DNA of 64,000 bases, from assembly GCF_009602465.1 (NCBI RefSeq), contig NZ_WBKP01000008.1, forward strand, positions 1 through 64,000. The letters run 5' to 3'. The position numbers were made by a program, and so were the translations under genes. Within the stretch, counting starts at the first letter, position 1; every line of letters begins with the position of its first letter. The notes under the pieces were generated by a model. The model made no database searches and was not told the DNA's origin. It saw only the letters and a program-made list of their open reading frames with translations. The DNA comes from Cumulibacter manganitolerans (GTDB lineage: Bacteria > Actinomycetota > Actinomycetes > Mycobacteriales > Antricoccaceae). Below, piece by piece: positions 50,092 through 61,752 of this stretch.

Positions 50092-51324
50092 CTACGGGAT
50101 ACGGACGTGCTGCGGCCCCAGGTCGGACACCTTCGAGACGCCGAGGAGCTGCATCGTGCGCACGATCTCGGTGCGCAGGATCTGCAGCGCGCGGCGGACG
50201 CCGAGATTCCCGCCGGCCATCAGGCCGTAGAGGTAGGCGCGCCCGATGAACACCGCGTCCGCGCCCGCGGCGACACCGGCCACCACGTCGCTGCCGCTCA
50301 TGATGCCGCCGTCGATGAAGATCTCCTTGTCGTCGCCCAGCGACGCGCGGGCCTCCGGCAGCAGCCGCAGCGGGGGCCGGGCGCGGCCGAGCTGCCGGCC
50401 GCCGTGGTTGGACAGGATGATCCCGTCCGCACCGACGTCGAAGGACCGCTTGGCGTCCTCGACGCTCTGGATGCCCTTGATGACGAGCTTGCCGGGCCAC
50501 ACCGACCGCAGCCACTCGACGTCCTTGAAGGAGACCGTCGGGTCGAACATGTGGTTGATCATGTCCGCGACGGTGCCCTCCCAGTTCTTCAGCGACGCGA
50601 ACTCGAGGGGCGCGGTGGTCAGCAGGTTACCCCACCACGCGGGGTGCAGCGCCATGTCGGCGAACGTCTTCGGCGTCAGCTGCGGCGGGATGGTCAGCCC
50701 GTTGCGGACGTCGCGCAGCCGCGCGCCGGCGACGGCCGTGTCCACCGTCAGCAGCAGCGACGAGTAGCCGGCGGCGCTCGCCCGGTTGATCAGCTCGGTG
50801 CTCGCAGCCCGGTCGTTCCACACGTACAGCTGGAAGTAGCGCGGTATGTCGGGGGTCAGCCGGGCGACCTCCTCGATGGAGGTGGTGCCCATCGTGGACA
50901 GCGCGTAGGGGATCCCGGCGTTGTTGGCCTCGTGCCCGACGGCGGTCTCACCCTGGTAGTGCATCATCCGGGTGAAACCGGTCGGGGCGAGCGCGAGCGG
51001 CATCGCGGACTGCTCGCCGAGAATCGTCGTGCTCAGATCGACCCGGGAGATGTCGCGCAGCACGTTCGCGTTCAGCTCGACCGACTCCCACAGCTCGCGG
51101 GAGCGCCGCAGCGACGACTCGTCCTCGGCCGAGCCGTCGGTGTAGTCGAACACCGACCGCGGCGTACGCCGTTTGGCCAGCGTGCGCAGGTCGCCGATGG
51201 TGGCCGCCCGCGCGAGCCGGCGGCGGTTCGGGTGCAGATCGGGGGAGCGGAAGCCGAGCAGCGGCTGCAGGTCGCTCCACTTGGGCAGCTGCCGCGGGAT
51301 CTTCGGCATCGGATCGGTACGCAT
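50092..51324 (-). CDS. Alpha-hydroxy-acid oxidizing protein (LldD-like, FMN)
   Basis: FMN-dependent oxidase/dehydrogenase of L-lactate or related hydroxy acids, 410 residues. The TIM barrel shows PLALAPTGFTRMMH, YFQLYVWNDR, TVDTAVAGARLRD, LVIKGIQSVEDA, SNHGGRQL with the catalytic histidine, and DGGIMSGSDVVAG then GRAYLYGLMAGG. The residue after SNHGGRQL is glycine where aspartate is usual. TATGGT six bases before the ATG at 51324 suggests a leaderless start; an upstream TTG is unlikely. Confidence 0.9.
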   Translation of the reverse strand: MRTDPMPKIPRQLPKWSDLQPLLGFRSPDLHPNRRRLARAATIGDLRTLAKRRTPRSVFDYTDGSAEDESSLRRSRELWESVELNANVLRDISRVDLSTTILGEQSAMPLALAPTGFTRMMHYQGETAVGHEANNAGIPYALSTMGTTSIEEVARLTPDIPRYFQLYVWNDRAASTELINRASAAGYSSLLLTVDTAVAGARLRDVRNGLTIPPQLTPKTFADMALHPAWWGNLLTTAPLEFASLKNWEGTVADMINHMFDPTVSFKDVEWLRSVWPGKLVIKGIQSVEDAKRSFDVGADGIILSNHGGRQLGRARPPLRLLPEARASLGDDKEIFIDGGIMSGSDVVAGVAAGADAVFIGRAYLYGLMAGGNLGVRRALQILRTEIVRTMQLLGVSKVSDLGPQHVRIP

Positions 51325-51343
51325 TGACCGACCATATGACAAT

Positions 51344-51398
51344 CTGCGGGGCAGCGAGAGACGCTATCGAGCCGATAGCGTGCCCCGCTGCCCCGCAG
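51344..51398. terminator. 55-bp palindrome, probable terminator of the ABC operon
   Basis: Perfect 13-bp outer arms CTGCGGGGCAGCG/CGCTGCCCCGCAG, inner arms CGCTATCG/CGATAGCG, with asymmetric bulges AGAGA and TGCC. It lies 20 bp past the substrate-binding protein stop and just upstream of the lldD promoter. The inner core matches that of the 8728 element. Confidence 0.75.
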
Positions 51399-51418
51399 AA
51401 TGCGACGCCCGGAAGAGA

Positions 51419-52417
51419 CTAGAGCTTGCCGGCCTTCAGCTGGCCGGCGAAGTCCGGGTTCTCCGACAGCCACTTCTGGACGGCGGCGTCGTTGTCCTTG
51501 CCGGCGAAGTTGTCCTCACCGAACATCATGTTCTCCAGCGACGACAGCTTCTCGTCGTCCAGCACGAGGTTCTTCACCAGCTGCGCGGCCTTCGGGTTCT
51601 TCTTCTCGTAGCCCTTCGTGGCGAACGAGTAGATGATCTCCTTGCCGCCCATAGCGCCCTTCGGGTCCTCCAGGTCGCGCATCGGGTAGGCGTCGTACGC
51701 CCAGTGCGGACGCCACAGCGTGACGGCGATGTTGCTGCCGTCCGCCTGAGACTTCTTCACGGCCGCGAGCATCGCCGGCGTGGACGACGTGGTGAAGCTG
51801 AGCTTGTCGAGCCCGTACTCGGGGATCGCCTTCTCCTTCGTCTGCTTGGTCAGCCCCGCTCCGGGCTCGATGCCGACGATGGAGTTGTTGTACTCGTCGC
51901 CCATCTCGGCCAGATCCGCGATGGACTTCGCCGGCGAGTCCTCGTTGACGGCGATGGTGAGCTTGGCGTTGTCGTACCAGCAGCCGAGGCTGTCGAGCTG
52001 GTCGCCGTACTTGTCGAGGTAGTCGGCGTGCGTGACCGGCAGCCAGCCGTCGGTCAGGAAGTCGACGTCCCCCTGCGCTACCGCGGTGAACCCGGGCGCG
52101 GCGTCGAACGCCTTGATGTCGACGGTGTAGCCGTCCTGCTCGAGCACCGCCTTGAGCAGGTGGGCGGTGGCGAACGACTCGTCCCAGCCGTTGAACGCGC
52201 CGATGGTGACGTTCTTGTCCTCGTCCTGACCGGAGACCGACGAGACGTCGGCGACGCCGTCGTGCATGTCGCAGTCGGCCCACTTGCTGGCCGCGGCGTC
52301 CTTGCCCGATCCCTCGGACGAGTCGGACCCGCCGCCAGAGTTGCTGGCGCCGCACCCGGTCAGTGCCAGCGTGGCCGCGGTGGCGAGGCTCGCCAGTACC
52401 TTCGTTCGGTTGAACAA
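51419..52417 (-). CDS. Glycine betaine/proline ABC transporter substrate-binding lipoprotein
   Basis: OpuAC/ProX-type receptor, 332 residues. Lipobox LALTGC (Cys about 22) then a Gly/Ser linker. Ligand domain begins VTIGAFNGWDESFATAHLL, with the aromatic residues expected for quaternary amines (WLPVTHADYLDKY, LWRPHWAYDAYPM). The TTG at 52417 has GAGGAG at a good distance; an ATG at 52459 would extend by 14 residues. Follows the permease gene by 76 bp. Confidence 0.9.
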   Translation of the reverse strand: MFNRTKVLASLATAATLALTGCGASNSGGGSDSSEGSGKDAAASKWADCDMHDGVADVSSVSGQDEDKNVTIGAFNGWDESFATAHLLKAVLEQDGYTVDIKAFDAAPGFTAVAQGDVDFLTDGWLPVTHADYLDKYGDQLDSLGCWYDNAKLTIAVNEDSPAKSIADLAEMGDEYNNSIVGIEPGAGLTKQTKEKAIPEYGLDKLSFTTSSTPAMLAAVKKSQADGSNIAVTLWRPHWAYDAYPMRDLEDPKGAMGGKEIIYSFATKGYEKKNPKAAQLVKNLVLDDEKLSSLENMMFGEDNFAGKDNDAAVQKWLSENPDFAGQLKAGKL

Positions 52418-52493
52418 CTTCTGTCTCCTCTCGTTCGACAACGCCCTGAGCGTTGCCATCTAGAACTACGTGCGTATGAGTCGCGTGGTCGGA

Positions 52494-53360
52494 TCAGGCG
52501 TTGGCCTTCTCCAGCTTGTTGAGGTACGACGACCGGGTGCCCAGCGAGTTGCTGAGCCGGTCGAGGAAGATCGCGATGATGACCACCGCGAGTCCGGCCT
52601 CGATGCCGAGCGGGACGTCGAGGGACGCCAGGGACGCGGTCACGTCGCCGCCGAGGCCACCGGCGCCGGCCATGCCGGCCAGCACGACCATCGACAGCGC
52701 CAGCATGATCACCTGGTTGACGCCGGCCATGATGGTCGGCAACGCCAGCGGCAGCTGGATCTGCCGGAGGATGCGTCCGTGCGTCGCGCCGAACGCGTTG
52801 CCGGCCTCGACGACCTCCTTGTCGACGCCGCGGATGGCGAGCTCGGTGAGCCGCACGCCGGGTGGCATGGCGAAGATGAGCGTCGCGATGGCGCCCGGCG
52901 CCACACCGACCGAGAAGATCGTGATCGCCGGGACGAGGTAGACCAGCGCCGGTAGCGTCTGCATGAGATCCAGCACCGGCTTGACGACGCGCGAGACGCT
53001 CGTCGAGCGGGCCGCCCAGATGCCGATCGGGATCGCCAGAGCCAAGGCGATGACGACCGCGACCAGCACCAGCGCGATGGTGCTCATCGCGTTGTCCCAC
53101 TGGTCGAAGGCGCGGATCAGGTACAGACCGACCACGGTGAACAGCGCGAGCTTCCAGCCGCTGACCCACCAGGCCAAGGCGGCGAACGCCGCGATGACGA
53201 CCAGGTAGACCGGCTTGCCGAGCACGAAGTACAGCGCGTCGTAGAAGCCGGTCAGCACCAGCTTCACGAAGTCGAACAGCCAGCCGAGGTGCTCGGTCAT
53301 CCAGTCGAGGACGTCTTCGGCCCACGTGCCGACGGGGATTCGGGGGTTCAGGAAATCCAT
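52494..53360 (-). CDS. Glycine betaine/proline ABC transporter permease
   Basis: ProW/OpuAB-type permease of 288 residues with about six to seven hydrophobic segments. Coupling region NAFGATHGRILRQIQLPLALPTIMAGVNQVIMLALSMVVL and GVRLTELAIRGVDKEVVEAG are typical of this family. ATG at 53360 shares one base with the ATPase stop (TGATG), so the two are translationally coupled. Takes up osmoprotectants under salt stress by family role. Confidence 0.93.
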   Translation of the reverse strand: MDFLNPRIPVGTWAEDVLDWMTEHLGWLFDFVKLVLTGFYDALYFVLGKPVYLVVIAAFAALAWWVSGWKLALFTVVGLYLIRAFDQWDNAMSTIALVLVAVVIALALAIPIGIWAARSTSVSRVVKPVLDLMQTLPALVYLVPAITIFSVGVAPGAIATLIFAMPPGVRLTELAIRGVDKEVVEAGNAFGATHGRILRQIQLPLALPTIMAGVNQVIMLALSMVVLAGMAGAGGLGGDVTASLASLDVPLGIEAGLAVVIIAIFLDRLSNSLGTRSSYLNKLEKANA

Positions 53361-54679
53361 CAGGAGCCCTCCTTGGGTGCCGCGGCGGCCAGGCCGGCGG
53401 CGCTCGTCTCACGCTGGACGGGGATTGCCCCTGTGGTCAACGCGCCGGGCGCGCTCTCGAACGGCCTGCCGAGGTCGTCGACGGCGTGCATGTCGGCGTT
53501 GTCGGACATCTGGCCGAGCGATGCCAGGATCGCGATGCGGGGGATCACACCCAGCAGCCGACGCCGCTCGTCGACGACGGCCAGCGGAATGGGCGACGAG
53601 GACGCCGGCGCGAACAGCTCCGACAGCGGCGTGTCCGGCAGCACCGTGCGCAGCTGCTCGGTGCGCAGGTAGTCATCGAGCCGATCCGCCTTCGCTTTGA
53701 CAGCGGTGATCGCGTCGTCGTCGCTCACGTAGCCGAGCAGGGTGCGGTCGCGAGACACCACCAGAGCGCCGGCAGACTGCGTCTTGCGCATCTGCTCCAG
53801 CGCACCGCGGGGCCCGAACGTGGAGGGCACGACGCTCACCGGCTTCTCCATCACGGAGCGCGCGGTAAGCACGCGAGTGCGATCGACGTCCTGCACGAAC
53901 TGCGCGACGTAGTCGTTGGCGGGATCGGTCAGGATCTCTTCTGCAGTGCCGATCTGCACGATGCGTCCGTCGCGCATGACCGCGATGCGGTCGCCGACGT
54001 ACATCGCCTCGTTGAGGTCGTGGGTGATGAACACGATGGTCTTGCCCAGGGTGCTCTGCAGCTCGATCAGCTGGTCCTGCATCTCGCGGCGGATCAGCGG
54101 GTCGAGGGCGGAGAACGCCTCGTCCATCAGCAGTACGTCGGTCTCGGCCGCGAGGGCGCGGGCCAGCCCGACGCGCTGCTGCATGCCTCCGGAGAGCTGG
54201 CTGGGCAGCTTCTCGCCCCAGCCGTCGAGCCCCACGACCGACAGCCAGTGCTCCGCGGTCGCCCTGCGCTCGGCCGCCGGCACGCCCTTCACCTCGAGCG
54301 CGTACGCCGCATTCTCGAGGACGGTGCGATGCGGCATCAGCGCGAAGTGCTGGAAGACCATCGACACCTTGTCCTGCCGGATCCTGCGCAGCTCGGAGTC
54401 GCTCGCCCTGGCCAGATCGACGCCGTCGATCTCCACCTTGCCGGCGGACGGCTTCCACAGCCCGTTCAGGGTGCGGATCAGCGTCGACTTGCCGGAGCCC
54501 GACAGGCCCATGACGACGAAGATCTCGCCCTCGTCGACATCGAAGCTGGCGTCGATGACGGCCGGCGTGCCGAGGCTCTTGACCTCGCTCGGGCTCGCGC
54601 CGTCCTGCAGCCGCCGAACGGTCTCGGTCTCTCGTCGCCCGAATATCTTGTAAACGTTCTTGGCGCTCAGTTTCGCCAC
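53360..54679 (-). CDS. Glycine betaine/L-proline ABC transporter ATP-binding protein
   Basis: ProV/OpuAA-type ATPase of 439 residues. Walker A MGLSGSGKSTLIRTL, the signature QLSGGMQQRVGLARALA, Walker B VLLMDEAFSALDP and FITHDLNEAMYVGDRIAVM. The C-terminal 130 residues are a pair of CBS domains (about 280-400), which in OpuA sense ionic strength. First gene of the operon. GTG start with AGAGGTGAG upstream. Its N-terminus NVYKIFGRRETETVRRLQDG is that of QAT-family ATPases. Confidence 0.94.
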   Translation of the reverse strand: MAKLSAKNVYKIFGRRETETVRRLQDGASPSEVKSLGTPAVIDASFDVDEGEIFVVMGLSGSGKSTLIRTLNGLWKPSAGKVEIDGVDLARASDSELRRIRQDKVSMVFQHFALMPHRTVLENAAYALEVKGVPAAERRATAEHWLSVVGLDGWGEKLPSQLSGGMQQRVGLARALAAETDVLLMDEAFSALDPLIRREMQDQLIELQSTLGKTIVFITHDLNEAMYVGDRIAVMRDGRIVQIGTAEEILTDPANDYVAQFVQDVDRTRVLTARSVMEKPVSVVPSTFGPRGALEQMRKTQSAGALVVSRDRTLLGYVSDDDAITAVKAKADRLDDYLRTEQLRTVLPDTPLSELFAPASSSPIPLAVVDERRRLLGVIPRIAILASLGQMSDNADMHAVDDLGRPFESAPGALTTGAIPVQRETSAAGLAAAAPKEGS

Positions 54680-55004
54680 TTCTCACCTCTCGCTCATGGG
54701 CACGTCCGACGCTCGTAACCCGGCCGAGGTGAGTCCGCCTCGCGGCAGACCACGACCACTGGGCTCGAGTCGTCAGGCAGCGGCGCCGGCACTCCGACGG
54801 AACCGGTCCTCGGTCGCGGGTGTGACGCGAGGACGCCGTCGAACAGGTGCTGCGGCGTACTGCATGTCGCCGCCCGGTCCCGGGCAGGCGACCTGTCGAT
54901 GTAACCACCGATGGCCGCAAGTGCCGGATCGCCCGGATTTCGTAGCCGTACGGTTGGTCAATCGTTACGAAGGAGAGACGCGGCCAGTGATCTGCGCCGC
55001 GCCC
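54680..55004. promoter_or_regulatory. Intergenic region upstream of the osmoprotectant operon
   Basis: 325 bp with no gene. It holds a hairpin at 54843-54896: ACAGGT/ACCTGT outside, GTCGCC/GGCGAC and CCCGG-TC-CCGGG inside. Since it is about 110 bp beyond the guaB1-zincin operon, it may terminate it. The promoter of the ABC operon must lie between the hairpin and 54679, but I cannot pick out a convincing -10. Confidence 0.45.
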
Positions 55005-55352
55005 TCATCCCCATCCTAGCTCGTGCAGCCGATCGTCATCGATGCCGAAGTGGTGCGCGATCTCGTGCACAACGGTGATCCGCACCTCCTCCCGCACGTC
55101 ATCGGGCGTGTCGCAGATCTCCAAGATGGCGTCGCGGTAGATCCAGATCGTGTCCGGCAGGACGCCGGTGTAGTCGTCGAGGCGTTCGGTGAGGGCGATC
55201 CCTTCGTAGAGACCGAGGAGCGTCGCCTCGTCGGGGTTGCGGTCGGCGACCTGGATGACGACGTTGTCCATGCGTGCCGTCAGATCCGGCGGAATCTCGT
55301 CGAGCGCCTCGCTGACCAGCCGATCGAAGCGTCGGCGGCCCATCGCCATCAT
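55005..55352 (-). CDS. Small metallopeptidase family protein (zincin)
   Basis: 115 residues with the HExxH motif VVHEIAHHFGIDD and a third likely ligand in DDRLHELGWG. It matches the short actinobacterial metallopeptidase family (DUF1025/Possible zincin), opening MGRRRFDRLVSEALDEIPPDL. Substrate unknown. Starts 5 bp after guaB1, so cotranscribed. Three close ATG codons (55352, 55349, 55343) leave the exact start uncertain. Confidence 0.88.
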   Translation of the reverse strand: MMAMGRRRFDRLVSEALDEIPPDLTARMDNVVIQVADRNPDEATLLGLYEGIALTERLDDYTGVLPDTIWIYRDAILEICDTPDDVREEVRITVVHEIAHHFGIDDDRLHELGWG

Positions 55353-55357
55353 CGCGG

Positions 55358-58150
<2,793 letters not shown>

Positions 58151-58151
<1 letters not shown>

Positions 58152-59044
58152 TGCACCGGCACAAGAAGCCGGCGCGGGAGCCCGGCTGGCAACCCAAGCT
58201 CGTCGCGACGGATCTCGACGGCACCTACATCTGCCACGGTCACGGGCTGTCGCCCGGGCACCGGCATACCCGCGACTGGCTGGAGAGCCACGGGATACCG
58301 GTCGTTCCGGTCACCGGACGGGGTCCGCGGCTGCTCGACCTCACCCGCGCCGAGATCGGCGAGGGCGGGCTGCTGATCATGGGACAGGGCGGCATCGTGT
58401 ACGACGGCCGCACACTGATCCATCGCGCCGCCATGAGCGGCGAGCTGGCGATGAGCATCCTCGACCAGGTGCGCGAGCACGTCGACGACGTGCGGATCGG
58501 CGCCGAGGACGGCGCGGACTTCTCCGAGCCGCTTCGCCTGCAGCACGGCTTCGTGTGGCCGTACTCGATGGACGAGTCGGTCAGCGTCGACGCCGACGAC
58601 GTCATCGCGCCCGAGGTGCTGAAGGTCTTCGTCGAGTCGCAGACCTACCCGATCGACGATCTGGTCGCGCTGATCAAGTCGTTCGTCCCCGAGGACGTCG
58701 CCTACGTGACGCACTCGGGCATCGGCTTCGTCGAGATCTCGCCGCCGTACGTGAGCAAGGCCGCCGGCGTGAAGTACATCTGCGACCGGTTCGGCATCGC
58801 GCACGAGGACGTGCTGTGCTTCGGCGACATGCCCAACGACCTGCCGATGTTCGAGTGGTCGGGGCGGGCGGTCGCGATGGCCGACGCGCATCCCGACGTC
58901 CTCGCCGCGGCCGACGACGTCGCGCCGGCCGCCTGCGACCACGGCATCTCCCGATACATCGCCCAGCTGTTCCCCGGCTATCGGCCCGCGCTGCCGGCCG
59001 GACCGCCGCCGGTCCTGCATCGCCTCGATCGGGGCGCGTCGTGA
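58151..59044 (+). CDS. HAD family phosphatase (Cof-like)
   Basis: 297 residues. Motif I is ATDLDGTYICHG, motif III/IV VLCFGDMPNDLPMFEWSG, with a large C2B-type cap as in the Cof subfamily. Substrate unknown; likely a sugar or nucleotide phosphate. Starts on the last base of serS and is coupled at its end to a second HAD gene. The same serS-HAD order is common in actinobacteria. Confidence 0.9.
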
Positions 59045-59835
59045 GCCGGCCGGCGCTCATCATCAGCGACATCGACGGAACGATCGCCGACCGCGGTCGG
59101 GTCTCCGATCGCACCTGGGCCGCGATCCAGGCCGTCCGCGCCGCAGGAATCCGGTTCGCCGTCGCCACCGGGCGCGCGGCCGGGCTGCTGGCGCCGGTGC
59201 TCGAGCACGGCTACGACGGCATCGCGATCTGCGACAACGGCGCGCTCACCTACGACGCCGGCAACGACCAGGTGCTGGCCTGCGAGCTGATCGAGGCGAT
59301 GGTCGTCGGCGAGATGGCCAGCGAGATCGCCGCGCAGTACCCCGACCTGCACCTCGGGCTGTCGCGGATCACGCCGAACCCGAGGGCCATGTACTCGGAG
59401 CCGCGGCAGGTCGAGGTGTTCGACTTCGGGCAGCAGGCGCTGCACCTGGACGAGTTCGGGATGTTCCCGGCCGCGAAGATCTGGGCGGTGAACCGCGAGC
59501 TGAGCAGCAGTGAGATCGGTGCGCGGCTCGCGGAGATCGCCGAGGGGCGCGTCGAGGTCGCCTGGTCGAGCGAAGGCAGTGGGCTGGTCGAGATGACCGC
59601 GCTCGGCGTGACGAAGGCCAGCGCCTGCGCCGCGCTGGCGCACCGCTGGGGCGTCCCCGCCCAGGACGTCGTGTGCATGGGCGACATGACCAACGACCTC
59701 GAGATGCTCGAGTGGGCCGGCACCGCCGTCGTCCCGGCCAACGGCAACGACGCGGCCAAGGCCCGCGCCGACGTGCTGATCGGGCACATAGAGGAGGACG
59801 GCACCGCCGCCTACCTCGAGTCGCTCATCAAGTAG
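59041..59835 (+). CDS. HAD family phosphatase (Cof-like), second copy
   Basis: 264 residues. Motif I ISDIDGTIADRG, motif II VATGRAAGLL, motif III/IV VVCMGDMTNDLEMLEWAGTAV. Related in architecture to its upstream neighbour but only distantly similar in sequence. GTG overlaps the upstream stop by 4 bp (GTGA). Both substrates are unknown. Convergent with the proteasome activator gene. Confidence 0.9.
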   Translation: MSRPALIISDIDGTIADRGRVSDRTWAAIQAVRAAGIRFAVATGRAAGLLAPVLEHGYDGIAICDNGALTYDAGNDQVLACELIEAMVVGEMASEIAAQYPDLHLGLSRITPNPRAMYSEPRQVEVFDFGQQALHLDEFGMFPAAKIWAVNRELSSSEIGARLAEIAEGRVEVAWSSEGSGLVEMTALGVTKASACAALAHRWGVPAQDVVCMGDMTNDLEMLEWAGTAVVPANGNDAAKARADVLIGHIEEDGTAAYLESLIK

Positions 59836-59967
59836 CCGCGCCCGGGTCGGGACCGCGCCCGGGTAGTGGGGCCGGGCACAGAGGTGGGACTGGTCGGTCC
59901 GACGTCCGAACCGCCCTCCGATGGCTGAGCACAGGTCCGATGTAAGGCTGCGGAGCGGTGCCCCGAC

Positions 59968-60615
59968 CTATAGGTACTGGCCGGAGCCGTGCCCGTCCGC
60001 GTCGGGACGGCCGGGTCCCTGCGGCGGGATCGCCATCCCCGCCGGGAGCGCGGCCGGTCCGCCGCCGCCGCGCATCTGCTCGAGGGCCACGCGCGAGGCC
60101 ATCTGCTGCGCGAAGAGCGCGGTCTGGATCCCGTGGAAGAGCCCCTCGAGCCAGCCGACGAGCTGGGCCTGGGCGATCCGCAGCTCGGCGTCCGTCGGCG
60201 TGGTCTCGTCGGTGAACGGCAGCGAGAGCCGGTTGAGCTCCTCCTGGAGCTCCGGCGCGAGTCCGTCCTCGAGCTCGCTGATGGAGCGCTGGTAGATCTC
60301 CTTCAGCCGCTGCCGGGAGGCGTCGTCGAGCGGTGCGTTGCGCACCTCCTCCAGCAGCTGCTTGACCATGGTGCCGATGCGCATCACCTTGGCGGGCTGC
60401 TCGACCATGTCGGTGACCGACTTGTGGCCGTTCTCCTCGTCGGACTCGTCGGCCGCGATCTCCGCCTGCCCCAACGGCTGGCCGTCCGGACCGACCACGA
60501 CCACGCGCCGCGTGTGCGGTACCCCGTCGGCCCGCTCGCGACCGGCCTGCGCGTGCTCCGCGGCGCCGTTCTGCTCGGGGCGGTTGCTGTCTTCGAACTG
60601 GGTCTCGTCAGGCAT
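59968..60615 (-). CDS. bpa: Bacterial proteasome activator family protein
   Basis: ATP-independent gate opener of the 20S proteasome (Bpa/PafE). 215 residues: disordered acidic N-terminus (1-65), central four-helix region (about 70-170) that forms a ring, and a Gly/Pro-rich tail ending GQYL, the motif that docks into the proteasome alpha ring. Shows this organism has a proteasome. Begins 28 bp after the oxidoreductase gene on the same strand. Confidence 0.93.
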   Translation of the reverse strand: MPDETQFEDSNRPEQNGAAEHAQAGRERADGVPHTRRVVVVGPDGQPLGQAEIAADESDEENGHKSVTDMVEQPAKVMRIGTMVKQLLEEVRNAPLDDASRQRLKEIYQRSISELEDGLAPELQEELNRLSLPFTDETTPTDAELRIAQAQLVGWLEGLFHGIQTALFAQQMASRVALEQMRGGGGPAALPAGMAIPPQGPGRPDADGHGSGQYL

Positions 60616-60643
60616 GTCGCCGGGTCGCCAATCTGTAGCGGTT

Positions 60644-61636
60644 CTAGTTCGTCAGAAGGATCTTGCCGATGTGCTGGGAGGACTCGATGCGTTCGTGTGC
60701 CACCGGTGCCTGGCTCATCGGCACCGTGCTGTCGATGATCGGCTTGACCTCGCCGCTGCTGATCATCGGCCACACATCCTCCAGCACCCCGGCCACGACG
60801 GCCGCCTTGCCGTGCGGCCCGTGCACCGGCCGGCCCCGCAGACCCGTGGCCGTGTAGGTGACCCGCTTGCCGAGCATCTTGGCGATCTTCAGCTCCGCGG
60901 TGTTGCCACCCTGCATGCCGATGGTCACGATCCGGCCGTCCGGCGCGACCGCGTCGATGTTGCGATCCAGGTACTTCGCGCCCATGTTGTCCAGAATGAC
61001 GTCGACGCCGCGACCGTCGGTCAGCTCGCGCGACCGCTCGACGAAGTCCTCGGTCCTGTAGTTGATCGTCTGTGCGCCGAGCTGCCGGCAGTAGGCCGCC
61101 TTCTCGGGCGAGCCGACGGTCACGATGACCGGGTTGCCCTTGGCGACGGCGATCTGGATCGCCATCGTGCCGATGCCCGAGGACCCGCCGTGCACCAGAA
61201 GGGTCTCGCCCTCCTGTAGGCGGGACGTCGAGAACGGGGCCCACAGGTTGGACCAGACCGTGCAGGCGACCTCGGTCAGCCCCGCGGCGTCCACCAGGCC
61301 GACACCGTGCGGGATGGGCAGCAGCTGGACGGCCGGCACGTTCACCTGCTCGGCGTATCCGCCGCCGGCCAGCAGCGCGCAGACCTCGTCGCCCGGCTGC
61401 CATTCGGTGACCTCGCCGCCCACCTCGGTGATCGTGCCCGAGACCTCCAGCCCGATGATGTCGGTGATGCCCTTCGGCGGCGGGTAGTGCCCCATCCGCT
61501 GCATCACGTCGGCGCGGTTGACGCCGGCCGCCGCGATCCGCACGACGACCTCGTCGGGAGCGCACACCGGGTCCGGAGCGTCGTCCCAGGTCAGCGCCTC
61601 GGGACCGCCTGGCTCATGCACCACGATTGCCTTCAT
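60644..61636 (-). CDS. NAD(P)H-quinone oxidoreductase, zinc-less MDR family (PIG3-like)
   Basis: 330 residues of the medium-chain reductase superfamily. GroES-like N-domain (to about 130, AGVNRADVMQRMGHYPPPKGI, a typical PIG3/quinone reductase start), then the nucleotide fold VHGGSSGIGTMAIQIA (about 150). No zinc ligands. The final segment ISSGEVKPIIDSTVPMSQAPVAHERIESSQHIGKIL is family-typical. TAGGGT lies seven bases before the ATG at 61636 (leaderless). Followed by bpa on the same strand. Confidence 0.92.
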   Translation of the reverse strand: MKAIVVHEPGGPEALTWDDAPDPVCAPDEVVVRIAAAGVNRADVMQRMGHYPPPKGITDIIGLEVSGTITEVGGEVTEWQPGDEVCALLAGGGYAEQVNVPAVQLLPIPHGVGLVDAAGLTEVACTVWSNLWAPFSTSRLQEGETLLVHGGSSGIGTMAIQIAVAKGNPVIVTVGSPEKAAYCRQLGAQTINYRTEDFVERSRELTDGRGVDVILDNMGAKYLDRNIDAVAPDGRIVTIGMQGGNTAELKIAKMLGKRVTYTATGLRGRPVHGPHGKAAVVAGVLEDVWPMISSGEVKPIIDSTVPMSQAPVAHERIESSQHIGKILLTN

Positions 61637-61702
61637 GAAAACCACCCTAGTCGCGGGCCGGTCGTCGTCTTCGGCGGCTCCGGGCGCACAGCGTCCGGCC
61701 GA

Positions 61703-61731
61703 CCGGCCCGGGAGGGCACCGCCCGGGCCGG
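61703..61731 (-). terminator. GC-rich stem-loop after the DUF305 gene
   Basis: CCGGCCCGGG-N9-CCCGGGCCGG, perfect 10-bp arms, 22 bp past the DUF305 stop on the minus strand and upstream of the oxidoreductase promoter. No T-tract. Confidence 0.65.
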
Positions 61732-61752
61732 CCTGCGCACCGCTACGACGCG

